A stretch of 15,342 bases of DNA, taken from contig JAHKAT010000079.1 of NCBI GenBank assembly GCA_018825925.1, positions 1 to 15,342 on the forward strand. The letters run 5' to 3'. The DNA comes from Bacteroidota bacterium. GTDB lineage: Bacteria; Bacteroidota; Bacteroidia; Flavobacteriales_D; Crocinitomicaceae. The notes beneath the pieces were generated by a model. The model saw only the letters and a list, made by a program, of their open reading frames with translations. It made no database searches and was not told the DNA's origin. Position numbers and translations under genes: made by a program. Of the stretch, positions 1-6,623 are shown one piece after another; position 1 is the first letter of the stretch, and each line of letters opens with the position of its first letter.

Positions 1-2305
1 AAATATCCGCCTGTACAGTTCCTCGAACTTGAGCAAGAGTGTCGTGTTTTATTTTATTATAAACTTCTGCTGGCAATACTTGATCACCAGTTACCCCTAG
101 CAACATCAATCCTAAACCATTATTACCTTCAGGCAAATCACCACGGTACGCTGGACGATCTACACCTTTATCTGCATATATTTTAGCGATTTTTGATGCT
201 ACATCTTTCTCTAAACCTTCGGCAATAATGTATTTTTCACAATTTTGATCAATGGCTGCGTTCATAAAGAAACCTAAAAGCATCGGCGCTGGCCCATTGA
301 TTGTCATGGATACGGAAGTCATTGCGTGTGACAAGTCGAAACCTGAATATAGCTTTTTCGCATCGTCCAAACAGCAGATAGATACACCAGAATTTCCAAT
401 TTTACCATAAATGTCTGGTCTTGGATCTGGATCGTTTCCATAAAGAGTTACTGAATCAAAAGCTGTCGATAATCGTTTGGCAGGCATTCCCAATGAAACA
501 TAATGAAAACGCTTATTCGTTCGCTCCGGCCCTCCTTCGCCAGCAAACATTCTGGTTGGGTCTTCTCCTTCTCTTTTAAATGGGAAAAGTCCAGCAGTGT
601 AGGGAAATTCACCTGGAACATTCTCCTGCAAACACCATCGTAAAATATCTCCCCATGAAGAGTATTTCGGCGTTACAACTTTTGGGATTTGACTATGGGA
701 AAGTGATTCTGTGTGAGTTTTTAGTTTTAAAACTTTATCGCGAACCTTAAATTCAAATTCAGGTCGCTTATACGATTCTCTTTTTTCTTCCCAATTCTGA
801 AGAATTTCCCAGTTCTTTGGGTCGAAGTTGAGTTTTTCTGATTCAAATGTCTCTTGTAAACCTTTTATGAGTCTATCCTTATCTTCTATCGTTGAATTTT
901 TCAAAGTATCAATCGATGTCTGCAAGCCGTATAACTTTTCAGCAACAAAAACTTGTTGATCAACCCATTTGTCAAAAGAGCGATTGTTCTCTGAAATTTC
1001 TGATAAATAGCGTGTTCTATCAGGTGGTATTACAAATATTTTCTCCGACATTTCAGCCGTAATCTTAAAGGTAGAAACCAAAGGAGCTTTTGTTCTTTCA
1101 ACCATCTTGTCCATGATTACCTTGTATAAAGTATTCATTCCTGGATCGTTGAACTGAGATGCAATTGTTCCAAAAACAGGCATTTCATCCACTGGTTGAT
1201 CCCATTGATTATGATTTCTTTGAAATTGTTTCCGTACATCTCTCAAAGCATCAAGCGCACCACGTTTATCAAACTTATTCAAGGCGATCACATCTGCGAA
1301 ATCCAACATATCAATTTTCTCTAGCTGTGTTGCTGCTCCATATTCCGGAGTCATCACGTACAAAGAAACGTCTGAATGATCAATAATCTCGGTATCCGAT
1401 TGACCAATTCCTGAAGTTTCAAGAATAATCAAATCGTATTCAGCTGCTTTTAAGACTTTAATGGCCTCTGAAACGTGCTTAGAAAGGGCTAAATTCGATT
1501 GTCGTGTAGCTAATGAGCGCATGTAAACACGATCATTCTTAATCGAATTCATGCGAATTCTATCGCCTAACAATGCTCCTCCTGTTTTTCTTTTTGAAGG
1601 ATCTACAGAAACCACAGCGATTGTTTTGTCTTCAAAATCAATTAAAAACCGTCGCACCAATTCGTCGACCAACGAAGATTTTCCTGCTCCACCTGTACCT
1701 GTGATTCCAAGAACTGGAATAGATACTGCTGCAGCCATTTCTTCTACTTTTTGAAGTATTTCTTTAGATTCCTCAGCAAAATTTTCGGCTGCACTAATCA
1801 CGCGCGCTATGGATGGAATATTTTTCATTTTTAATTCCTTCCATTCTCCATTCAAATCACATCCAACTGGGAAATCACTTTGTTTTATCAAATCATTGAT
1901 CATTCCTTGCAATCCCATTGAGCGACCATCGTCTGGATGATAAATCCTCGTGATGCCATAGGCCTGAAGTTCCTCGATTTCAGAAGGAAGAATAGTTCCA
2001 CCTCCACCACCAAAAATCTTAATATGAGGTGCACCTTTCTCCTTTAATAAATCATACATGTATTTAAAATACTCCATGTGTCCTCCTTGATAGGAAGTCA
2101 TAGCTATGGCCTGTGCATCCTCTTGAATGGCACAATTCACAACTTCTTCAACAGATCGATCGTGACCGAGATGAATTACTTCACATCCAGTTGCTTGGAT
2201 GATTCTACGCATAATATTAATTGCTGCATCGTGGCCGTCAAAAAGTGAGGCAGCCGTAACGATACGAACTTTATTCTGAGGAATATAGGGTGTTTCCTGT
2301 TGCAT
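1..2305 (-). CDS. icmF: Fused isobutyryl-CoA mutase (IcmF-type), 3' end missing
   Basis: The first 768 codons are present; the gene leaves the window before its stop. IcmF interconverts isobutyryl-CoA and n-butyryl-CoA (some members isovaleryl/pivalyl-CoA) using coenzyme B12, with a built-in G-protein chaperone that loads and protects the cofactor. Domain order visible: B12-binding domain (about residues 10-145) with the cobalt-ligating His25 in SLFDGHDAA; MeaB-like GTPase (about 195-410) with P-loop GTGGAGKSS (Lys209), switch region TGGALLGDRIRM, ETSGIGQ and NKFD; a linker; then the start of the mutase barrel from about 565 (GEFPYTAGLFPFKREGEDP, FAGEGGPERTN). Phe587 aligns by my reading with the Phe that replaces methylmalonyl-CoA mutase Tyr89, favouring a butyryl-type substrate. 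The second specificity position lies just past the edge after TVQADI. Start: ATG at 2305, upstream of a complete B12 domain. A weak -7-like TACTTTTA lies on the minus strand at 2343-2336. Family certain; exact substrate inferred. Confidence 0.95.
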   Translation of the reverse strand, partial: MQQETPYIPQNKVRIVTAASLFDGHDAAINIMRRIIQATGCEVIHLGHDRSVEEVVNCAIQEDAQAIAMTSYQGGHMEYFKYMYDLLKEKGAPHIKIFGGGGGTILPSEIEELQAYGITRIYHPDDGRSMGLQGMINDLIKQSDFPVGCDLNGEWKELKMKNIPSIARVISAAENFAEESKEILQKVEEMAAAVSIPVLGITGTGGAGKSSLVDELVRRFLIDFEDKTIAVVSVDPSKRKTGGALLGDRIRMNSIKNDRVYMRSLATRQSNLALSKHVSEAIKVLKAAEYDLIILETSGIGQSDTEIIDHSDVSLYVMTPEYGAATQLEKIDMLDFADVIALNKFDKRGALDALRDVRKQFQRNHNQWDQPVDEMPVFGTIASQFNDPGMNTLYKVIMDKMVERTKAPLVSTFKITAEMSEKIFVIPPDRTRYLSEISENNRSFDKWVDQQVFVAEKLYGLQTSIDTLKNSTIEDKDRLIKGLQETFESEKLNFDPKNWEILQNWEEKRESYKRPEFEFKVRDKVLKLKTHTESLSHSQIPKVVTPKYSSWGDILRWCLQENVPGEFPYTAGLFPFKREGEDPTRMFAGEGGPERTNKRFHYVSLGMPAKRLSTAFDSVTLYGNDPDPRPDIYGKIGNSGVSICCLDDAKKLYSGFDLSHAMTSVSMTINGPAPMLLGFFMNAAIDQNCEKYIIAEGLEKDVASKIAKIYADKGVDRPAYRGDLPEGNNGLGLMLLGVTGDQVLPAEVYNKIKHDTLAQVRGTVQADI

Positions 2306-2453
2306 TTATTGAAATTTATGTAAAATTCAGCGCCGTAAAAGTACTAAAAAGGAGCGCATTTTTTACTATATTCAGCATCAGAATCATTATCGAATGATTG
2401 ACTTCTGTGCTTTTGACTGTTTAAATTCTAGTAGAATCTTACTTAAAAACAAA

Positions 2454-3281
2454 ATGAAATATATCTATCCATATTTACTAAGTGCGTTTTTCAGCTTAGT
2501 TTTCATTTTCCAAGGATTTAGTCAAGGCCCAATAGATGGCTTTTTAAAAGGCAAAAACATACTTGACATTGCTGTTTCTGGTGGTTTTCAAAAAGCAAAT
2601 GAATACATAGGCGCGAAAGGTCCTTTGAACATTAAGCGTGAAATGATTTATAGCTCCATTTTTGCAGCTTATGGAATTACTAAAAACATTGATTTTATCG
2701 CAACATTGCCTTATATCGGTTCTAACTTTCAAGATGCTGGGCTCTATGTAAAGGGCCGATTTTTGCAACTTTTAAACAAGCGTTTAGATATATTAGCAGC
2801 TGGTGGCACCTCTTTTCCTGTGGGAAATTACTCCATCGGTAGCGCTTTAGATATTGGTCAAAAAGCAACCCAATTTCAGGGGAAATTCGTAGCGCAATAC
2901 ACCTTACCTCATGGAATTTACTTGCAGGCTCAAACTGGGTATAACTACGCCTTAAACCCTGTTCCGTCCGCGTATTTGGTTTCCTCTAAACTCATGTGGA
3001 CACCCGGAAAATGGTATCTTGATGCTTGGATCAACTATCAAAATGGTTTAGGCGACAAAGTGTACCAAGGAGATGTTCCATATTCAAGCTTTAGGGAATT
3101 AAACGCCGATTTCACACAAATAGGTGGAACAATTTATCGAACTCTAAATCAACAATTTGGCGCATTTGTAAACGGTTCCAAAATCATTGACGGCTTGGGC
3201 ACTTTTACAACCCTTGCAATTGGTGGTGGAATTACTTTTAAAGTGGATGTTCAAAAAAAACAAAAGATCTCTAGCGAATAA
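2454..3281 (+). CDS. Outer-membrane beta-barrel protein, transporter-like, unknown substrate
   Basis: 275 residues. The N-terminus is a signal peptide (MKYIYPYLLSAFFSLVFIFQ, cleavage likely after GFSQ). The mature part has alternating hydrophobic/aromatic strands typical of a barrel, with phrases such as AAYGITKNIDFIATLPYIGS and a Gly-rich strand near the end (LAIGGGITFKVDV). This resembles the loosely defined 'MetA-pathway/transporter' outer-membrane families, where a line like 'YGITDxxDxxxxLPY' recurs; that placement is from memory and uncertain. The frame is open back to an ATG at 2394, but those 20 residues (Cys- and Asp-containing, no signal) would bury the signal peptide, so ATG 2454 is chosen. 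It is divergent from the mutase gene and is followed after 56 nt by the pseudouridine synthase gene, which has its own promoter box. No partner or substrate can be deduced. Confidence 0.7.
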   Translation: MKYIYPYLLSAFFSLVFIFQGFSQGPIDGFLKGKNILDIAVSGGFQKANEYIGAKGPLNIKREMIYSSIFAAYGITKNIDFIATLPYIGSNFQDAGLYVKGRFLQLLNKRLDILAAGGTSFPVGNYSIGSALDIGQKATQFQGKFVAQYTLPHGIYLQAQTGYNYALNPVPSAYLVSSKLMWTPGKWYLDAWINYQNGLGDKVYQGDVPYSSFRELNADFTQIGGTIYRTLNQQFGAFVNGSKIIDGLGTFTTLAIGGGITFKVDVQKKQKISSE

Positions 3282-3316
3282 AGCCATTTAACAATACAAA
3301 AGATAAATAGCTTTCC

Positions 3317-3324
3317 TAAATTTG
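3317..3324 (+). promoter_or_regulatory. -7 promoter box (TAAATTTG) for the pseudouridine synthase gene
   Basis: TAAATTTG is a full match to the Bacteroidota -7 consensus TAnnTTTG and ends 13 nt before the TTG start at 3338, leaving a leader of only about 7-10 nt. No good TTTG -33 element is visible at the usual spacing, so the call rests on the -7 box alone. Confidence 0.5.
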
Positions 3325-3337
3325 ACGAAAAAAGAGC

Positions 3338-5020
3338 TTGGAAAATACTAAACTTTGGGAATTTAAGGAGGACATATCCTCCATTGCATTGCCCGATAAA
3401 TTTACATTTCCTTTCTTTTATCAGCCACATCCTCTTGCTGTATTAGCCGCTGAGCAACTCCAAAAATATCTATCAGAAGAGTTCAACGGTGAACACAATT
3501 TCGGCTTGGGACAATTTAATGACCTTCTTCCAATTGGTAAAATGTTTGGCGTTCTCGTTGTACAGTCTCCGAATAAAAAAATACAATTTTTGGCTGCCTT
3601 TTCTGGGAAACTAGGAGAAAGTAATCATTACCTCGGCTTTGCTCCGCCTGTTTATGATATTCTAGAAGAAAACAGTTTTTTTCTTCAAGGTGAACAAAAT
3701 ATAAACAAACAGACCTTAGCGATAGCAAAACTAGAAAGCGGTGAGATTCTGGAGACTTTAAAATCTCAACATCAGGAAGTTATTGAACGAATTGAAGAGG
3801 AAAAAAAGAATAAAAAAGCACTTATTAAGCAAAACAAAAAGGCGCGTGACGAAAAGCGAAAGGACGCTCATACCTTGCCTGTTGAAATCGAAGATTTAAA
3901 ACTTCTCAACGAAGAACTAAACGAACAAAGTAAAAAGGAGCAAATTGAACTCAAACATCTCCAAAAGAAATGGAATTTAGAATTGGAACAGTCTACGGCT
4001 TCGTTGAACAGTCATTTATCTTATATTGAACGTTTAAAACAAGACCGAAGAGAATACTCGAACGCCTTGCAGCAGTCCATTTTTGAAGAGTATACCTTTG
4101 TCGATAATCGAAAAGAAACAAGAAGTTTGCGTAGTATTTTCGAGGATACTATTTTCCAAATCCCACCGGCTGGTGCGGGCGAATGCGCTGCTCCCAAACT
4201 CCTACAGTATGCATTTTTAAATAAGCTCAAACCCATTTGCATGGCTGAGTTTTGGTGGGGAGCCTCTCCAAAATCTGAAGTTCGAAAACACAAACAATAT
4301 TATCCAGCCTGCAAAGGCAAATGTGAGCCTATTTTAGGCCATATGCTGCGGCATACTGAGCTGGACGAAAATCCTTTGCTGTTTCTAAAAGATGAAGATG
4401 TACCTTTAGAAATAATCTATGAGGACGACCAAATAATAGTCATCAATAAACCTGCTGAATTACTTTCGGTGCCGGGAAACACACCATTACCGTCTGTTTA
4501 TACAAAAATTTTGAAAATGCGGCCCGACATAGAAGGCCCAATAATTGTGCATCGCTTGGATATGTCCACTTCTGGCGTCATGATTTTAACAAAAACAAAC
4601 CAGGCCTATTTTAGTCTGCAAAGGCAATTTATTAAACGAAAAACAAAAAAAACCTACATCGCATTGTTGGAAGGAGAAATTTCAGGTGAAAAAGGAATTA
4701 TTGAACTGCCTCTTTCTCAAGATATTTTAGACCGACCTAAACAAAAAGTAGATTATGATTCCGGCAAGGAGGCAGTGACTTATTGGGAAGTAATGGAAGT
4801 AAAAGATGGAAAAACGAGGATCAAGTTTCACCCAAAAACTGGGCGTACACACCAACTTCGAGTTCACGCAGCACATCATCAAGGGTTAAATTCACCCATT
4901 GTTGGAGATGATTTATACGGTAACATTTCTGAACGATTACATCTTCATGCATTTCGATTAGTAGTGATCCACCCTACTTTGAACAAAGAAATGACCTTCA
5001 AAATTGCTTGTCCCTTTTAA
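3338..5020 (+). CDS. RluA-family pseudouridine synthase with long N-terminal coiled-coil extension
   Basis: 560 residues. The C-terminal ~190 residues form an RluA-type catalytic domain that isomerises uridine to pseudouridine in rRNA or tRNA: IIYEDDQIIVINKPAELLSVPG opens the domain, HRLDMSTSG carries the catalytic Asp (Asp408), then KTYIALLEG and the KTGRTHQLRVH segment. Ordinary RluA proteins are about 220-330 residues. Here ~370 extra residues precede the domain: an N-terminal globular part, a charged Lys/Glu-rich coiled coil (about 130-245), and a Cys-containing block (GECAAPKLLQYAF, AEFWWGASPKSEVRKH, PACKGKCEP). This long architecture is known among Bacteroidota and gamma-proteobacterial RluA-like proteins; the target uridine is not deducible. 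Start: an in-frame TGA at 3323 leaves TTG 3338 as the only start upstream of the conserved-looking N-terminus (next ATG is residue 65). It is convergent with the cold-shock operon. Confidence 0.9.
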   Translation: MENTKLWEFKEDISSIALPDKFTFPFFYQPHPLAVLAAEQLQKYLSEEFNGEHNFGLGQFNDLLPIGKMFGVLVVQSPNKKIQFLAAFSGKLGESNHYLGFAPPVYDILEENSFFLQGEQNINKQTLAIAKLESGEILETLKSQHQEVIERIEEEKKNKKALIKQNKKARDEKRKDAHTLPVEIEDLKLLNEELNEQSKKEQIELKHLQKKWNLELEQSTASLNSHLSYIERLKQDRREYSNALQQSIFEEYTFVDNRKETRSLRSIFEDTIFQIPPAGAGECAAPKLLQYAFLNKLKPICMAEFWWGASPKSEVRKHKQYYPACKGKCEPILGHMLRHTELDENPLLFLKDEDVPLEIIYEDDQIIVINKPAELLSVPGNTPLPSVYTKILKMRPDIEGPIIVHRLDMSTSGVMILTKTNQAYFSLQRQFIKRKTKKTYIALLEGEISGEKGIIELPLSQDILDRPKQKVDYDSGKEAVTYWEVMEVKDGKTRIKFHPKTGRTHQLRVHAAHHQGLNSPIVGDDLYGNISERLHLHAFRLVVIHPTLNKEMTFKIACPF

Positions 5021-5038
5021 TTTCAAAAATTTTAGCGC

Positions 5039-5069
5039 AAAAAAAAGCCACTTGATAAATCAAGTGGCT
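5039..5069 (-). terminator. Rho-independent terminator of the cold-shock operon
   Basis: A perfect 10-bp stem (AGCCACTTGA / TCAAGTGGCT, 5046-5055 with 5060-5069) around a TAAA loop. On the minus strand it is followed by an eight-base T run (A run at 5039-5046). The plus-strand side has no T run, so it serves the minus-strand operon, 20 nt after the csp stop. Confidence 0.9.
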
Positions 5070-5089
5070 GTAGTCGAATATGTTTACAA

Positions 5090-5281
5090 TTAATTTCTTT
5101 TGACGTTAACTGCGTTTAATCCTTTTTGACCTTGCTCTACTTCGTAAGTCACGTGGTCATCCTCGCGGATGTTGTCGATTAATCCAGTTTTGTGTACAAA
5201 AACCTCGTTATTCGTTTCGTCATCCTTGATAAAACCGAAACCTTTTTCGGTGTTAAAGAATTTTACGGTACCTGTTTTCAT
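5090..5281 (-). CDS. Cold-shock protein (CspA family)
   Basis: 63 residues, a complete single cold-shock domain (OB fold). It binds single-stranded RNA and DNA in the cytoplasm and melts RNA structure, acting as an RNA chaperone or transcription antiterminator. RNP1 is visible as KGFGFI (residues 13-18) and RNP2 as VFVHKTGL (residues 27-34), with the usual opening GTVKFFNTEKGFG and closing KGLNAVNV. Length is normal for CspA/CspE types. It is the second gene of a two-gene operon, 15 nt after the small basic protein gene, and ends at a strong terminator. Which csp paralogue it is, and whether it is cold-induced or constitutive, cannot be told from sequence, although the long structured leader upstream fits post-transcriptional temperature control. 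Confidence 0.97.
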   Translation of the reverse strand: MKTGTVKFFNTEKGFGFIKDDETNNEVFVHKTGLIDNIREDDHVTYEVEQGQKGLNAVNVKRN

Positions 5282-5296
5282 TCTTATTGTTTGTTA

Positions 5297-5500
5297 TTAA
5301 TTACTAGCCTTCTTGTTATCCGCTTGCTGATTCCTTTCGTTCTCAGACATGGTCAGATTTTCAGGAGCACTTGACCAATCGATTTCGATTCCGCCGCCCT
5401 CTGATTTTCGTTCCTCACGTTTTTCAAGTTTTTCTTTCTTCTTTCTCGCTCTATCCTTCTCGCGCTGTTTTTTATTAAATGTTTCTTGGGACCTAGCCAT
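5297..5500 (-). CDS. Small basic protein co-transcribed with the cold-shock gene
   Basis: 67 residues, no transmembrane segment or signal. The first half is extremely Lys/Arg/Glu-rich (KKQREKDRARKKKEKLEKRE, likely a single charged helix), followed by a Gly turn (EGGGIEIDW) and a disordered Ser/Asn/Gln-rich tail. I recall similar small proteins beginning MA[RK]SQ.TF.K directly ahead of csp genes in other flavobacteria; this is from memory, not a search. The charge pattern suggests RNA or ribosome association, which is inference. The coding frame has an ATG start 37 nt downstream (in transcript terms) of a leader hairpin, and its stop is 15 nt from the csp start, so the two are read from one mRNA. 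Confidence 0.8.
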   Translation of the reverse strand: MARSQETFNKKQREKDRARKKKEKLEKREERKSEGGGIEIDWSSAPENLTMSENERNQQADNKKASN

Positions 5501-5521
5501 ATATAAAACACAATTAATTAA

Positions 5522-5574
5522 TTCAAGGTAAATGTCCCTTGAAGCAAATATGTCAATCTCTAAATTCTATTGAC
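5522..5574 (-). promoter_or_regulatory. Two hairpins in the cold-shock operon leader
   Basis: Hairpin 1: TTCAAGG (5522-5528) pairs with CCTTGAA (5537-5543), 8-nt loop, ending 22 nt before the ATG at 5500. Hairpin 2: GTCAAT (5552-5557) pairs with ATTGAC (5569-5574), 11-nt loop. Both lie inside the ~165-nt untranslated leader predicted from the promoter at 5673-5706. Long structured leaders are a known feature of cold-shock mRNAs; a thermosensor role here is inference. Confidence 0.45.
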
Positions 5575-5672
5575 GACACAAAAAAGATTGACGCTTAAAA
5601 GTATCGAATCGAAACTCTCTGTTTTACTCTTAAATCAGAAAAGTTTTCAACTCTAAAAAGAATTATTAGATA

Positions 5673-5706
5673 CAAAGGTACTTTATTTTTCAATTAGTTC
5701 GACAAA
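5673..5706 (-). promoter_or_regulatory. Promoter of the cold-shock operon (TTTG-N22-TACCTTTG)
   Basis: Read on the minus strand: -33 element TTTG (5706-5703), 22-nt spacer, perfect -7 box TACCTTTG (5680-5673). This matches the Bacteroidota consensus TTTG / TAnnTTTG with normal spacing. Transcription should start near 5668, giving a leader of about 165 nt before the first start codon. The remaining part of the 388-nt gap 5501-5888 holds the leader hairpins and the divergent promoter at 5791-5823; I see nothing else in it. Confidence 0.75.
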
Positions 5707-5790
5707 AATCTCTAAATATTTTTTCTAAACCGCCTGTTATAGCGGAATATCAACCACTTGACTTATGTCATATAAATGAAAATTTAAAGA

Positions 5791-5823
5791 TTGCAACAAA
5801 AATCTAGGACCATTTTAATTTTG
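5791..5823 (+). promoter_or_regulatory. Promoter of the DUF1761 gene (TTG-N22-TAATTTTG)
   Basis: TTG at 5791-5793, 22-nt spacer, perfect -7 box TAATTTTG at 5816-5823. Expected start near 5828, so the mRNA leader is about 60 nt. It is divergent from the cold-shock promoter 85 nt to the left and has the same spacer length. Confidence 0.7.
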
Positions 5824-5888
5824 GCGTATGCCTTACAACCTTGGAGAAATTTAGTACTTTCAACTAAATAACTTTAATCAAAATAATC

Positions 5889-6326
5889 ATGGAAGAAGTA
5901 ATTACAATTAGTACAACTGGAATTCTATTGGCAGCTTTTGCTCATTTTATTCTTGGATTTATTTGGTATACTCCATTGTTCGGAAAAGTTTGGGCTACAG
6001 AAATGGGGATTAATTTCGATGACAAGCCGAAAACGGGTGCGATGATCAAAGGAATGGTACTCAACCTCACCGGCTGTTTGTTAATGGCCTTTGTTTTTAC
6101 ACATAATTTGGACGCTTGGGATTTTGTTATGGAAAAAACAGGATTTGATGCTTCTATAACACATCGAGCTTTGATGGGCGCTTTCTTTACCTGGCTTGGT
6201 TTTTACGTTCCTACTGACTTGAACTTACTGGCTTGGGAAGGTAAATCTTTCAAATTATTCCTAATCAATACAGTTTATCATTTTTTAGGATTGGCAGTGG
6301 CCGCTCAAATTTTGGTGCGATTTTAA
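5889..6326 (+). CDS. DUF1761 family integral membrane protein
   Basis: 145 residues with about four hydrophobic segments: residues 9-27, 50-70, 90-108 and 122-143. The family signature is the first helix and what follows it, FILGFIWYTPLFGKVWATEMG (the DUF1761 'GfxWYgPLFGkxW' motif). Family members are small inner-membrane proteins of unknown biochemical function. Here the start ATG sits 65 nt after a perfect -7 box, and the gene is followed by its own U-tailed hairpin, so it is a single-gene transcription unit. Nothing in the neighbourhood suggests a partner. Confidence 0.85.
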   Translation: MEEVITISTTGILLAAFAHFILGFIWYTPLFGKVWATEMGINFDDKPKTGAMIKGMVLNLTGCLLMAFVFTHNLDAWDFVMEKTGFDASITHRALMGAFFTWLGFYVPTDLNLLAWEGKSFKLFLINTVYHFLGLAVAAQILVRF

Positions 6327-6350
6327 ACTTCTTATAATTTTTTTTAAATT

Positions 6351-6381
6351 GAAAAAGCGGCCAATGGTCGTTTTTTTTTTT
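6351..6381 (+). terminator. Terminator of the DUF1761 gene
   Basis: AAAAAGCGGCC (6352-6362) pairs with GGTCGTTTTTT (6366-6376), using two G-U pairs, around an AAT loop and running into an 11-base T tract (6371-6381). It begins 25 nt after the stop codon. The stretch from here to 6593 (about 210 nt) is AT-rich and I see no gene or clear signal in it. Confidence 0.8.
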
Positions 6382-6593
6382 GATTAAAAAAATAAAAATT
6401 CAAACTACTTTCTACTATTGTACTTGCCCCTTTTGTACATGGCCGTTTTGACTCTATTCTTTTAGAAACCAGTAAAAAAAACACTATTTTCAGCTTACAA
6501 CATTAAAAAAGAAACAGCAAACACTCTTATCATCAATAGATTAGTTGGCTTGTGGAATACGTATTTTTTCATTTCAATAATACTACAGAATGT

Positions 6594-6601
6594 TATATTT
6601 G
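6594..6601 (+). promoter_or_regulatory. -7 promoter box (TATATTTG) for the GloVer-repeat protein gene
   Basis: A perfect TAnnTTTG match ending 22 nt before ATG 6624, predicting a leader of about 15-20 nt. Because it lies downstream of the in-frame ATG at 6552, it also supports 6624 as the true start. No convincing -33 TTTG at the right distance. Confidence 0.55.
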
Positions 6602-6623
6602 CCAAAATAAAAAACACATTCAT

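Noticed and set aside
1159..1754. Plus-strand reading frames inside the mutase region
   Set aside because: They are antisense to a continuous, motif-complete IcmF frame and have no features of their own.
6552..6623. Upstream in-frame ATG as the start of the GloVer protein
   Set aside because: It would place 24 residues before a good signal peptide and lies upstream of the -7 box at 6594-6601. The same reasoning moves the starts at 2394 to 2454 and at 11732 to 11774.
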